A model generated the notes under the pieces. It had not been told where the DNA came from. It saw nothing but the letters and a program-made list of their open reading frames with translations, and made no database searches. This document shows positions 14,684 to 22,666 of a stretch of 35,307 nucleotides of DNA, piece by piece. This DNA comes from Actinotalea alkalitolerans (GTDB lineage Bacteria; Actinomycetota; Actinomycetes; Actinomycetales; Cellulomonadaceae). The stretch covers positions 1-35,307 of the forward strand of contig NZ_JAMBPP010000025.1 of the NCBI RefSeq assembly GCF_023369855.1, given 5' to 3'. The first letter of the stretch is position 1, and each line of letters begins with the position of its first letter. The position numbers and the translations under genes are program-made.

Positions 14684-15566
14684 CGGGGGCTCCGCGGGCC
14701 GGGACGGGAGCACGCCGCACCGAGGTCAGCGCGATGGCCGCCGAGACCAGGAGCAGGCCGAGCACCTCGAGCGGATCGGGCAGCTGGCGCAGGACGACCG
14801 CACCGACGACGGCGGCGATCGCCGGCAGCATCGCGAGCAGGACGGCGAAGCCGGCCGCCGACACCCGGCGCAGGACCACCTGCTCCAGGGCGTAGGGCAC
14901 CACCGAGGACAGCACCGCGACGCCCACCACGGCGGCCACCAGCCACCACGACGCGAGCACGGGGGCCGACGACCGCACCAGCAGCGGCGCGAAGACCAAC
15001 GCGCCCGCGCACATCGCGACCGAGAGCCGCGTCACCCCGTCGCCGGTGAGCGCGACCCGCCGTCCGAGCAGGATGTACCCGGCCCAGCACGCCGCCGCGG
15101 CTCCGGCCGCCAGCAACCCGATGGCTGCCCCCGGCCCACCGACGCTCACCGTGACCCCCGCCAGGAGCACGACCCCGCAGGCAGCGAGCACGATGCCCGT
15201 GCGCTCCCGCCACCCCACGCCCGTCACAGCGCCCACCAGGACAGGACCCAGGAACTCGATCGCCACCGCGGTCCCCAGCGGCAGGTGGTCGATCGCGATG
15301 TAGAAGGTCACGTTCATCGCGGCGAGCGTCGTGCCGAACAGGAGCACCACGCCGAGGTCACGACGCGACCACCGCAGCCGCCACGGTCGGCGCCAGGCCA
15401 GCAGCAGCACGGCCGCGACGACCAGCCGCAGCCAGCCCACCCCGGCGGCGGGGATCACCGCGAAGAGCCCGATGGCCAGGGCCGCCCCGACGTACAGGCT
15501 CAGACCCGACGCCACGAAGATCAGCGGGGCCGGGACGCGCGCGTCCGCAGCTGGGGGGTGCACCAC
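14673..15566 (-). CDS. EamA/RhtA-type DMT-family exporter
   Basis: Integral membrane protein of 297 residues with ten hydrophobic helices in two EamA repeats (about residues 15-145 and 155-285). FGTTLAAMNVTFYIAIDHLPLGTAVAIEFLGPV is characteristic of the RhtA branch, which exports threonine/homoserine and other small metabolites. The actual substrate is not known. GTG start at 15566 (or the adjacent GTG at 15563). TAGGGT ends exactly 6 nt before 15566, so translation is probably leaderless. It is transcribed away from the ABC operon and converges with bpa. Confidence 0.85.
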   Translation of the reverse strand: MVHPPAADARVPAPLIFVASGLSLYVGAALAIGLFAVIPAAGVGWLRLVVAAVLLLAWRRPWRLRWSRRDLGVVLLFGTTLAAMNVTFYIAIDHLPLGTAVAIEFLGPVLVGAVTGVGWRERTGIVLAACGVVLLAGVTVSVGGPGAAIGLLAAGAAAACWAGYILLGRRVALTGDGVTRLSVAMCAGALVFAPLLVRSSAPVLASWWLVAAVVGVAVLSSVVPYALEQVVLRRVSAAGFAVLLAMLPAIAAVVGAVVLRQLPDPLEVLGLLLVSAAIALTSVRRAPVPARGAPEPR

Positions 15567-15572
15567 CGACTC

Positions 15573-15578
15573 ACCCTA
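15573..15578 (-). promoter_or_regulatory. -10 box of the EamA-type gene (leaderless)
   Basis: TAGGGT on the minus strand, 6 nt from the GTG at 15566. Confidence 0.5.
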
Positions 15579-15637
15579 GGTCCCGGCCACCGGGGCGCAC
15601 CGCACCCGGACCTCGGGCGACACCTGCCCGGGCATGA

Positions 15638-15673
15638 CGACGGCGCGGCGACCGGGTGGTCGCCGCGCCGTCG
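15638..15673 (-). terminator. terminator of the sugar ABC operon
   Basis: A 16-bp perfect stem (CGACGGCGCGGCGACC at 15638-15653, complement at 15658-15673) with loop GGGT, 12 nt after the stop codon of the second permease. No U-tract. Confidence 0.8.
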
Positions 15674-15685
15674 CGGGGCGCGGGG

Positions 15686-16642
15686 TCAGCCCTTGACGGA
15701 CCCCGCGAGCAGTCCTCGGACGAAGTATCTCTGGAGTGCGAGGAAGACGACCACCGGCACGATCATCGAGATGAACGCCCCCGCGGAGAGCAGGTGCCAG
15801 TCGGCGCCACGGGTCCCGGAGAGCTCTGCGACACGCACCGTGAGGGGCGCGACGTTCCGGGTCCCGCCCGCGAAGGTCAGCGCGACCAGGAGGTCGTTCC
15901 ACACCCACAGGAACTGGAAGATCGCGAAGGACGCGATCGCCGGCACCAGCAGAGGCAGGAGCACCTGGAAGAAGATCTTGACGTGGCCTGCGCCGTCGAC
16001 CCGCGCCGCCTCGATCAGCGACGGCGGGATGTCCTTCATGAAGTTGTGCAGCAGGAAGATCGCCAGCGGCAGGGCGAAGATCGAGTGCGAGAGCCAGACG
16101 GTCCAGAACGACCCCGCCAGACCCCAGGTCACGTACTGGGTGAGCAGCGGGATCAGGGTGACCTGGATCGGGACGACCTGGAGTGCGAAGACCGCGACGA
16201 AGAGCACGTTGCGGCCCTTGAACTCGATCCAGGCGAAGGCGTAGGCGGCCAGCAGCGCCAAGGTGATCGGGATGACCACCGACGGCAGCGTGATCACGAT
16301 CGAGTTGACGAAGTAGACCGCCAGGTTGGTCTGGCTGCCGAACATCGCCTCCTGGTAGTTCGCCCCGGTGACCGTCGGGTTGGTGAAGAAGGTCCACCAG
16401 CCCGTGCGGTTGATGTCGGACTGCGGACGGATCGAGGTGATCAGCAGCCCGAAGGTCGGGATGGTCCACAGGATGGCGATGACCGCCGCGAGCAGCGAGG
16501 CCCACGGGCTGGTCAGCCGCTTCTTGGCCTTCGCGGCACGCTGGTCGAGGCCCAGGCCACGGCGGGAGGACTGGGTGCCGGCGTCGTCGTCACCGACACC
16601 GCCGGTGACCAGGGCCGGGACGGGAGGTGGCGTGGTGGTCAT
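15686..16642 (-). CDS. carbohydrate ABC transporter permease, AglG/MalG-type
   Basis: Inner-membrane permease of 318 residues with six main hydrophobic helices and the EAA loop IEAARVDGAGHVKIFFQVLLPLL, where the shared ATPase binds. The short RGLLAGSVKG end is typical of MalG-type subunits. With the adjacent permease and lipoprotein it forms a type I sugar importer; alpha-glucosides are the likely class, inferred from similarity to Agl systems. ATG at 16642 has GGAGGAG 5 nt upstream and overlaps the stop of the first permease by 4 bp (ATGA), so the two are translated in a coupled way. No ATP-binding subunit is encoded here. A shared MsiK-like ATPase elsewhere is expected. Confidence 0.88.
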   Translation of the reverse strand: MTTTPPPVPALVTGGVGDDDAGTQSSRRGLGLDQRAAKAKKRLTSPWASLLAAVIAILWTIPTFGLLITSIRPQSDINRTGWWTFFTNPTVTGANYQEAMFGSQTNLAVYFVNSIVITLPSVVIPITLALLAAYAFAWIEFKGRNVLFVAVFALQVVPIQVTLIPLLTQYVTWGLAGSFWTVWLSHSIFALPLAIFLLHNFMKDIPPSLIEAARVDGAGHVKIFFQVLLPLLVPAIASFAIFQFLWVWNDLLVALTFAGGTRNVAPLTVRVAELSGTRGADWHLLSAGAFISMIVPVVVFLALQRYFVRGLLAGSVKG

Positions 16643-17691
16643 CGGATCTCCTCCGAGATGCGGAGCTGGCGGATGTTGTAGATGACCAACGGGATCACCA
16701 GGACGAAGAGGATCACCGCGAGCGCCGCGCCCAGCCCGGCGTTCTGCTGCACGAAGCTCTGCCGGTAGAACTCGTTCGCCACGACCGAGGTCTGGAAGTT
16801 GCCGCCGGTCATCGTCCGCACGATGTCGAAGACCTTCAGGGTGCCCATCGCGATGGTGGTGACCACCACGACCAGTGCGGGGCGGACGCTGGGGATCGTG
16901 ATGTAGCGGAACATCTTGGCGCCGCTGAGCCCGTCGAGGGTCGCAGCCTCGACGATGTCGTCCGGGATGGCCTTGATCGCTGCCGAGAGCACCGTCATCG
17001 CGAACCCTGCCTGGATCCAGACCATGACGGCGATGAGGAAGAAGGTGTTGAACGGGGTGTTCAGCAGGAACTGCTGCGGTTCGAGGCCCGCCCACACCAG
17101 GAGCTGGTTGATCAGGCCGATCTGCTGGGCGATGAGGTCACCCTCGGAGTTGCGCAGCACGGCGCGGTAGTCGTAGACGAACTTCCAGATGATCGAGGCG
17201 CCGACCATCGAGATCGCCATCGGCAGGAAGACCAGGGTCTTGGCCACCCGCTCGAACCGGGTGCGGTCCACCAGCACCGCGTAGACCAGGCCGATGAGGG
17301 TCGCCGCGATCGGCACGACGATCACCCACAGCGCGGTGTTGCGCAGGACGATCTGGAACTCGCTCTGGGTGAACGCCAGGATGTAGTTGTCCAGACCGAT
17401 GAAGTTCTGCCCGCGGCGGTCGAACAGCGAGGCCCACAAGGTGCGCAGGCCCGGGTAGACCAGCCCGAAGGTCAGCATCAGCAGCGCGGGACCGACGAAA
17501 CCGACCGTGACCAGCCACCGCGGTACCCGCTTGGGCCGGTCGACGGCGAGCAGCACCGCACCCATGACGACCACGAAGAGGATGATCGCGACGAGCATCA
17601 GGGCGAACTTGTGCCCCGTGTCGTCAGCATTCAGCAACCAGTCGCGGATCCCGTCACCCAGCCACGCCAGATATCTCGAGATGTAGTCCAC
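16639..17691 (-). CDS. carbohydrate ABC transporter permease, AglF/MalF-type
   Basis: Permease of 350 residues. An N-terminal extra helix (KFALMLVAIILFVVVMGAVLLAV, about 28-50) precedes the usual core, as in AglF-like subunits. The EAA loop reads VEAATLDGLSGAKMFRYITIPSV. GTG start at 17691 with GGAGGG about 7 nt upstream. It overlaps the second permease by 4 bp and lies about 150 bp after the binding-protein gene, with a hairpin between. Confidence 0.87.
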   Translation of the reverse strand: MDYISRYLAWLGDGIRDWLLNADDTGHKFALMLVAIILFVVVMGAVLLAVDRPKRVPRWLVTVGFVGPALLMLTFGLVYPGLRTLWASLFDRRGQNFIGLDNYILAFTQSEFQIVLRNTALWVIVVPIAATLIGLVYAVLVDRTRFERVAKTLVFLPMAISMVGASIIWKFVYDYRAVLRNSEGDLIAQQIGLINQLLVWAGLEPQQFLLNTPFNTFFLIAVMVWIQAGFAMTVLSAAIKAIPDDIVEAATLDGLSGAKMFRYITIPSVRPALVVVVTTIAMGTLKVFDIVRTMTGGNFQTSVVANEFYRQSFVQQNAGLGAALAVILFVLVIPLVIYNIRQLRISEEIR

Positions 17692-17789
17692 ATCACCCTC
17701 CCGTGCCGTTCGTCATCTGTGGCCCGATCCGCCCGGTGTGCCCGGCTTGTGCTCCGAGTCACACCGTAGGGCGTACGCCCCCTGCGCCA

Positions 17790-17820
17790 GGAAGGGCCCG
17801 CCGTGGCGGCGGGCCCTTCC
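17790..17820 (-). terminator. hairpin between binding protein and permeases
   Basis: GGAAGGGCCCGCCG and its exact complement with a 3-nt loop (TGG) form a 14-bp stem 23 nt after the binding-protein stop codon. Inside a sugar ABC operon such a site usually gives partial termination or protects the 3' end, so that the binding protein is made in excess over the permeases; that role is inferred. Confidence 0.7.
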
Positions 17821-17842
17821 CGTTCTCACGTGGTGCGGTCGA

Positions 17843-19222
17843 TCACGGCCAGGACGCCTCGATCGCGTCCAGGACCTCTGCGTCGGGCTTGTCCGTCGCG
17901 ATCCAGTTCGTCATCTCCGTCCAGAAGCTGCCGGCGCCCACGGCGGACGGCATCAGGTCGGAGGCGTCGAAGCGGAACTCGGCGTCCGGGTCGGCCAGCA
18001 GCTGGAAGGACAGCTGGTCGACAGGGGACTTGAGCAGCGACGGGTCGAGGCCGTTGTTGGCCGTCACCCAGCCGGCCGAGGTGACCTCGGCCTTGGCGTT
18101 GGCCCACTCGGGGCTGGCGAGGAACGCCTGGAAGGCAGCGACCTCGGGACGGTCCGCGAAGGCGGCGACGAACTCGCCACCACCGAGCAGCGGACGGTCG
18201 TCAGCGGTCTCACCCGGCAGGTAGAAGGCGAAGACGTCGCCGTCGGGGCCGACCTCCGTGCCCTCGGGCCAGTTGGCCTGGTAGAACGACGCCTGGCGGT
18301 GCATCCAGCAGTTGCCGTCGAGGATCGGCAGGCCACCGGCCTGGAACTCGGTCGTGGCGATCGAGCTCACGTCGCCGAAGCCGCCGTTGACGTACTCCGG
18401 GTTCTTGAGGATCGAGCCCACCGCGGCGAGCGCCTCGGCGACCTGCGGGTCGTTGAACGGGATCTCGTGGTTCAGCCACTGGTCGTAGACGTCGGGGCCC
18501 GCGGTGCGGAGCATGACGTCCTCGAGCCAGTCGGTGGCCGGCCACCCGGTGGCGTCGCCCGAGCCGATGCCTGCGCACCAGGGCTTGCTGCCCTCAGCGG
18601 CGATCGCGTCGGACAGGTCGAGCATCTCCTGCCACGTGGTCGGGATCTCGTAGCCGGCGCTCGCGAACATCTCCGGCGAGTACCAGACGAACGACTTCAC
18701 GTTGGCGCCCAGGGGTGCGGCGTAGAAGGTCCCGTCGACCGAGCCGTACTCCTTCCAGGAGGCCGTGTAGAACTCGTCGACGTTGGACTCGACACCCTCG
18801 GGTGCCGGGACGACGGCGTCGAAGTCACGCACCAGGGTCTGGAGCAGACCCGGCTGGGGGATGTACGCGAGGTCCGGGGGGTTGCCGGCCTGCACGCGGA
18901 CGGGCAGCTGGGCCTCGAACTCCTTGGAGCCCTCGTACTCGACGGTCGCTCCGGTGCAGTCCTCGAAGGGCTTGTAGGAGTCGATGTGGGGCTGGTCCTC
19001 GGGGGCGACGATCGACGTGTAGAGAGTGACGGTGGTGCCGGACAGGTCGCCGTAGACCTCGTAGGCCTCGCAACCCTCGGCGACCTCCATGCCGCCGTCC
19101 CCGTCACCGTCGGTACCGGTGCCGCCGGGCTCGTCGTCGGCCGGCATACAGGCCGCCAGCGCGAGCGCCAGGCCCAGTCCTCCCGCGACCGCCGCGTACC
19201 GGCGCCTCGTGTTGCTGTGCAT
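17843..19222 (-). CDS. sugar-binding lipoprotein of ABC transporter (AglE-like)
   Basis: Extracellular solute-binding protein family 1, 459 residues. The N-terminus MHSNTRRR, a hydrophobic stretch and the lipobox ALAAC predict lipidation at C25. An acidic Gly-Asp-rich linker follows. The core has VEYEGSKEFEAQLPVRVQAGNPPDLAYIPQPGLL, which resembles alpha-glucoside binding proteins. It would capture sugar outside the membrane and deliver it to the two permeases. GGAGG lies 7 nt before the ATG at 19222; in-frame sequence further upstream to 19342 runs through the operator and is not coding. Transcription is probably controlled by the LacI-type repressor encoded just upstream. The exact sugar is uncertain. 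Confidence 0.88.
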   Translation of the reverse strand: MHSNTRRRYAAVAGGLGLALALAACMPADDEPGGTGTDGDGDGGMEVAEGCEAYEVYGDLSGTTVTLYTSIVAPEDQPHIDSYKPFEDCTGATVEYEGSKEFEAQLPVRVQAGNPPDLAYIPQPGLLQTLVRDFDAVVPAPEGVESNVDEFYTASWKEYGSVDGTFYAAPLGANVKSFVWYSPEMFASAGYEIPTTWQEMLDLSDAIAAEGSKPWCAGIGSGDATGWPATDWLEDVMLRTAGPDVYDQWLNHEIPFNDPQVAEALAAVGSILKNPEYVNGGFGDVSSIATTEFQAGGLPILDGNCWMHRQASFYQANWPEGTEVGPDGDVFAFYLPGETADDRPLLGGGEFVAAFADRPEVAAFQAFLASPEWANAKAEVTSAGWVTANNGLDPSLLKSPVDQLSFQLLADPDAEFRFDASDLMPSAVGAGSFWTEMTNWIATDKPDAEVLDAIEASWP

Positions 19223-19296
19223 CAAGTGACCTCCACATCCTCGTGGTCTAGAACCGCTGCCGACCACGGCGGATTGCCGCGGCGGTGCGTTGCCCC

Positions 19297-19326
19297 AATG
19301 CAAGCGCTTACAGCGCGCCGCCGCAA
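19297..19326 (-). promoter_or_regulatory. LacI-type operator and promoter of the sugar uptake genes
   Basis: TGCAAGCGCTTACA at 19299-19312 is a near-perfect palindrome of the classic LacI/GalR-family form with central AAGCGCTT. On the minus strand a weak -35 TTGCGG (19321-19326) and -10 TGCATT (19297-19302) with an 18-bp spacer overlap it, so a bound repressor would block initiation. Confidence 0.7.
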
Positions 19327-19357
19327 GCACCTTGCACAACAACCGGGCGACGAACGG

Positions 19358-19368
19358 GTAACGATTAC
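19358..19368. promoter_or_regulatory. possible second regulator site, GTAACGATTAC
   Basis: A short AT-rich near-palindrome (GTAA-CGA-TTAC) 46 bp upstream of the main operator and just downstream of the lacI-type stop codon. It stands out in composition from its surroundings. It could bind the same or another LacI-family regulator. Confidence 0.3.
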
Positions 19369-19377
19369 GTCACACGA

Positions 19378-20391
19378 TCATGCAGCGGGACGAGGAGGAC
19401 CGGTCGAGGACCGCTCCACGAGCACCGTCGGGTAGACGACCTCGCGGGGCGGGGTCACGCCCGCGATCATGTCGAGCACCAGCTGGGCGGCCGCCGCCCC
19501 CTGCTCGTCCGCGGCCTGGGCCATCGTGGTCAGGCCGACCAGCTCACCCAGCTCGTGGCCGTCGACCCCGATCACCGACACGTCACCCGGCACGTCCAGA
19601 CCCAGGTCCCGCAGCGCGAGGATCGCGCCCATCGCCATCTCGTCGGAGGCCGCGAAGACGGCGGTGACGTCGGGGGCCTGGTCGAGCAGCGTGTGCATCG
19701 ACGCCCGCCCGCCCTCCACGTCGAAGTTGCCGTGGACCTCGAGCTCGGGCGGGGTCTCCAGACCTGCCTCGGTCATCGCCTCACGCCACCCGGCCTCACG
19801 GTGCACCGGGGGCGACCAGGGCGCGACGTCGTCCGGCGACCCGGTGATGTGCCCGATGCGCCGGTGCCCGAGCCCGACCAGGTGCCGGGTCGCGGCCAGC
19901 GCGGTCCCGTGGTCGTCGAGCCTGACGGTGACCTGACCGAAGTCGCCCCAGCCGATGCAGACCAGGGGATGCCCGAGGGTCAACAGCGCGTCGACCTCGT
20001 CCTGGTCCAGGGGCAGCCCCACCACGAGCACACCGTCCACCCGCCGTCGCAGCACGTCGGGGTCGACCCGGGGCCGGCTGGTCGACCGGCGGACGTCGAA
20101 GGTGTAGAGCAGCACGTCGAACCCCTGCGCCCGCAGGGTGCGCTCGGCGCCGTCGATGACGTTGGAGAAGAACCACCGGTTGATCCACGGGCTGATCACC
20201 CCGATCGTGCGGGTCCGACCCGAGGCCAGGCTCACCGCCGAGGGCGAGGCCACGTAGCCCAGCTGTGCGGCGACGCGTCGGACCCGGTTGCGCGTGGCCT
20301 CGTTGACGTTCGGCAGGTCACGCAGCGCGCGGGAGACCGTCGCCGTGGACACGCCGGCGGCCCGGGCCACGTCATCGATTCCTGCCGCCAT
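19378..20391 (-). CDS. LacI-family transcriptional regulator of sugar uptake
   Basis: Repressor of 337 residues. The N-terminal helix-turn-helix and hinge (IDDVARAAGVSTATVSRALRDLPNVNEATRNRVRRVAAQLGYVASPSAVSLASG) are complete, followed by a periplasmic-binding-protein-like effector domain (TIGVISPWINRWFFSNVIDGAE to the C-terminus). It lies directly upstream of the binding-protein gene and its AAGCGCTT operator, so it is very probably the local repressor, released by a sugar ligand. I chose the ATG at 20391 because the domain begins there; an in-frame GTG at 20466 adds a Pro/Gly-rich leader. No Shine-Dalgarno sequence is seen. GACAAT lies 8 nt before the ATG. Confidence 0.9.
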   Translation of the reverse strand: MAAGIDDVARAAGVSTATVSRALRDLPNVNEATRNRVRRVAAQLGYVASPSAVSLASGRTRTIGVISPWINRWFFSNVIDGAERTLRAQGFDVLLYTFDVRRSTSRPRVDPDVLRRRVDGVLVVGLPLDQDEVDALLTLGHPLVCIGWGDFGQVTVRLDDHGTALAATRHLVGLGHRRIGHITGSPDDVAPWSPPVHREAGWREAMTEAGLETPPELEVHGNFDVEGGRASMHTLLDQAPDVTAVFAASDEMAMGAILALRDLGLDVPGDVSVIGVDGHELGELVGLTTMAQAADEQGAAAAQLVLDMIAGVTPPREVVYPTVLVERSSTGPPRPAA

Positions 20392-20399
20392 GGCGGCAG
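20382..20399. promoter_or_regulatory. 18-bp palindrome over the lacI-type start codon
   Basis: CTGCCGCCATGGCGGCAG is a perfect palindrome with the ATG at its centre. It could be an autoregulatory site or a hairpin that hides the start codon; the GC-rich arms make a chance origin possible. Confidence 0.35.
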
Positions 20400-20472
20400 A
20401 TTGTCCACCTCCGCGGGGTCGCGGTCCACCGGGGGCCGGCCGCGCGCCCGTCGGCGAGAGGATCACCGCCGG

Positions 20473-21318
20473 TCAGCTGCGGTCGAGCAGGCTGCGCAGC
20501 ACGGTCACGGCGCCGTCGTCCTCGATCATGCCGGTGACCTCGTCGGCCGCCGCCCGGGTGGTCTCGTCGGCGTGCCCCATGGCCACCCCGCGACCCGCCC
20601 ACTGAAGCATCTCGATGTCGTTGCGACCGTCCCCGACGGCGACCGTGCGATCCGGCGCGACGCCCAGCCGCTGCCGCACGGTCTCGAGCGCACTGGCCTT
20701 GGAGACCCCCAGCGGGTTGAGGTCGAGCCACGCGATCCAGCCCACCGAGTAGGACACCTCGTGCAGGCCGATCCGCTGGACCATCGCATGGAAGTCGGCG
20801 TCGGTGTGGTCGGGGCTGCGGATCACGACACGGGTCGCCGGGGTCGCGCAGAGCTCCTCGAAGTCCACCACGGTGTGCCGGCCCTCGATCTCGTCGGGCG
20901 GGAAGGGCTTGTTGACGAAGAAGCCGTGGCCGACGTCCTCGACCGCGAAGACCGCGTCGGGCAGCTCGGCCAGGATGACGCGCAGCGCGGGCTCGGGGTC
21001 GAAGGTCACCAGGTCGGTGATGGTGTAGCCCCCCGACGACCCGCCGTCGAGCATCAGCGAGACCGCGCCGTTGGACGACACCGCCGGGCCCGATCCCAGG
21101 CCCAGCCGCCGGGCGACCGGGATGGTCGAGACCAGTGACCGGCCGGTCGCGAGCACCACGTGGTGGCCGGCCTCCCGCACCGCCTGGACCGCCTCGACCA
21201 CCGCCGGACGGATCTCCCCCGAGAAGCTCATCAGGGTGCCGTCGATGTCGAGCGCGACGAGCAGGCGGCCGTCGGCGCCGTCCTGCCCGACCGTCGACGC
21301 GTGGTGCGGGGCCGTCAT
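20473..21318 (-). CDS. HAD-superfamily Cof-type phosphatase
   Basis: Hydrolase of 281 residues. Motif I DIDGT at 24-28 (nucleophile D24), motif II in VVLATGRS, a C2-type cap domain in the middle, motif III lysine in the SKASALE segment and motif [12 protein letters not shown]. Cof-type enzymes dephosphorylate sugar phosphates or flavin/PLP phosphates; the substrate cannot be told. ATG at 21318 overlaps the serS stop by 4 bp (ATGA), so it is translated together with serS. As far as I recall, this serS-HAD pairing is seen in other actinobacteria. Confidence 0.88.
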   Translation of the reverse strand: MTAPHHASTVGQDGADGRLLVALDIDGTLMSFSGEIRPAVVEAVQAVREAGHHVVLATGRSLVSTIPVARRLGLGSGPAVSSNGAVSLMLDGGSSGGYTITDLVTFDPEPALRVILAELPDAVFAVEDVGHGFFVNKPFPPDEIEGRHTVVDFEELCATPATRVVIRSPDHTDADFHAMVQRIGLHEVSYSVGWIAWLDLNPLGVSKASALETVRQRLGVAPDRTVAVGDGRNDIEMLQWAGRGVAMGHADETTRAAADEVTGMIEDDGAVTVLRSLLDRS

Positions 21319-22604
21319 GCGGGAGCGACCACGGGGAGCACCTCGAGCCCACCGAGGTACGGGCGCAGCCCGACCGGGACCCGGACCGACCCGTCGGCCT
21401 GCTGGTGGTTCTCCAGGATCGCCACGATCCACCGGGTGGTACCCAGCGTGCCGTTGAGGGTCGCCACGGCTCGCGTCTCCCCCGACGCCGTGCGCTCTCG
21501 CACACCCAGCCGGCGGGCCTGGTACGTGGTGCAGTTCGAGGTCGAGGTGAGCTCGAGGTAGCGCTGCTGGCTGGGCAGCCAGGCCTCGCAGTCGAACTTG
21601 CGCGCGGCGCTCGAGCCGAGGTCGCCCGCCGCGGTGTCGATGACCCGGTAGGGCAGCTCGGCCAGGGCCAGCATCTGCTCCTCGAGGGCCAGCAGCCGTT
21701 CGTGCTCGGCCTCGGCGTCCTCGACCGAGGTGTAGCTGAACATCTCGACCTTGTGGAACTGGTGCACCCGGATGATGCCGCGGGTGTCCTTGCCGTACGA
21801 GCCCGCCTCGCGCCGGTAGCAGGCCGACCACCCGGCGTACCGCTGCGGGCCCGTGCTCAGGTCGAGGATCTCGTCGGCGTGGTACCCGGCCAGGGCGACC
21901 TCCGAGGTCCCGACCAGGTACAGGTCGTCCGCCTCGAGCCGGTAGACCTCGTCGGCGTGCTCCCCGAGGAAGCCCGTGCCTCGCATCACCTCGGGCTTGA
22001 CCAGGGTCGGGGTGATCATCGGCGTGAAGCCCGCCGCGAGCGCGGCGTCCATCGCGGCGTTGAGCAGCGCGAGCTCGAGGCGCGCACCGACGCCGGTCAG
22101 GTAGTAGAAGCGGGCTCCCGAGACCTTCGCGCCGCGCACCGTGTCGATCGCGCGCAGACGCTCGCCGAGATCGAGGTGGTCCAGCGGGACGAAGTCCGCT
22201 CCGTACTCCGCGGCGAGGTCACGCGGCGACCCGACCTCGCGCAGCACGACGAAGTCGTCCTCGCCCCCGGCCGGCACGCCGTCGAGCGCGACGTTGCCGA
22301 TCCGGCCGACGACCTCCTCGAGCTCGGCCGCAGCTGCCTCGGCGTCGGCCTGCGCCGTCCTGACCTGCTCGGCCAGGGCCTTGGCACGGCCCAGGAGCTC
22401 AGCCTTGGCCTCGCCCGACGCCGTCGCGACCTCCTTGCCCAGACCCTTCTGCTCGGCGCGCAGCCGCTCGAAGTCGGTCAGCGCCGCCCGCCGGCGCGCG
22501 TCCAGGTCGACCGCGGAGTCGACCAGGGACGGGTCGGCGCCGCGTCGCAGCTGGCTGGCACGGACGAGGTCGGGTGCGTCGCGCAGGACGCGGAGGTCGA
22601 TCAC
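21315..22604 (-). CDS. serS: seryl-tRNA synthetase
   Basis: Class II aminoacyl-tRNA synthetase of 429 residues charging tRNA-Ser. N-terminal long coiled-coil arm (about 25-105, [19 protein letters not shown] region), which recognises the long variable arm of tRNA-Ser. The catalytic core has [15 protein letters not shown], motif 2 ([28 protein letters not shown]) and motif 3 ([18 protein letters not shown]). GTG start at 22604 because the conserved [14 protein letters not shown] follows it directly. TACGCT lies exactly 6 nt upstream, so the message is probably leaderless and no T-box leader is present. Two of its substrate tRNA genes are elsewhere in this window. Confidence 0.95.
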   Translation of the reverse strand: MIDLRVLRDAPDLVRASQLRRGADPSLVDSAVDLDARRRAALTDFERLRAEQKGLGKEVATASGEAKAELLGRAKALAEQVRTAQADAEAAAAELEEVVGRIGNVALDGVPAGGEDDFVVLREVGSPRDLAAEYGADFVPLDHLDLGERLRAIDTVRGAKVSGARFYYLTGVGARLELALLNAAMDAALAAGFTPMITPTLVKPEVMRGTGFLGEHADEVYRLEADDLYLVGTSEVALAGYHADEILDLSTGPQRYAGWSACYRREAGSYGKDTRGIIRVHQFHKVEMFSYTSVEDAEAEHERLLALEEQMLALAELPYRVIDTAAGDLGSSAARKFDCEAWLPSQQRYLELTSTSNCTTYQARRLGVRERTASGETRAVATLNGTLGTTRWIVAILENHQQADGSVRVPVGLRPYLGGLEVLPVVAPA

Positions 22605-22610
22605 CCCCTG

Positions 22611-22616
22611 AGCGTA
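22611..22616 (-). promoter_or_regulatory. -10 box of serS (leaderless)
   Basis: TACGCT on the minus strand, exactly 6 nt from the GTG at 22604. It forms a back-to-back pair with the promoter of the diacylglycerol-kinase-like gene. Confidence 0.55.
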
Positions 22617-22654
22617 ACGAGACCGGCCGGGGTGTGGCGCACCTGCGGTGGCCG

Positions 22655-22660
22655 TACGGT
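22655..22660 (+). promoter_or_regulatory. -10 box of the DAGK-like gene (leaderless)
   Basis: TACGGT, exactly 6 nt before the ATG at 22667; no Shine-Dalgarno sequence. Confidence 0.55.
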
Positions 22661-22666
22661 GTCGCC

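Noticed and set aside
17738-19435. 565-codon plus-strand frame opposite the binding-protein gene
   Set aside because: No recognisable domain, and it runs through the terminator hairpin and the LacI operator; the lipoprotein on the minus strand is certain.
22605-22666. T-box riboswitch or leader ahead of serS
   Set aside because: Only 62 bp separate serS from the divergent gene, and a -10 box lies 6 nt before the start codon, leaving no room for a leader.
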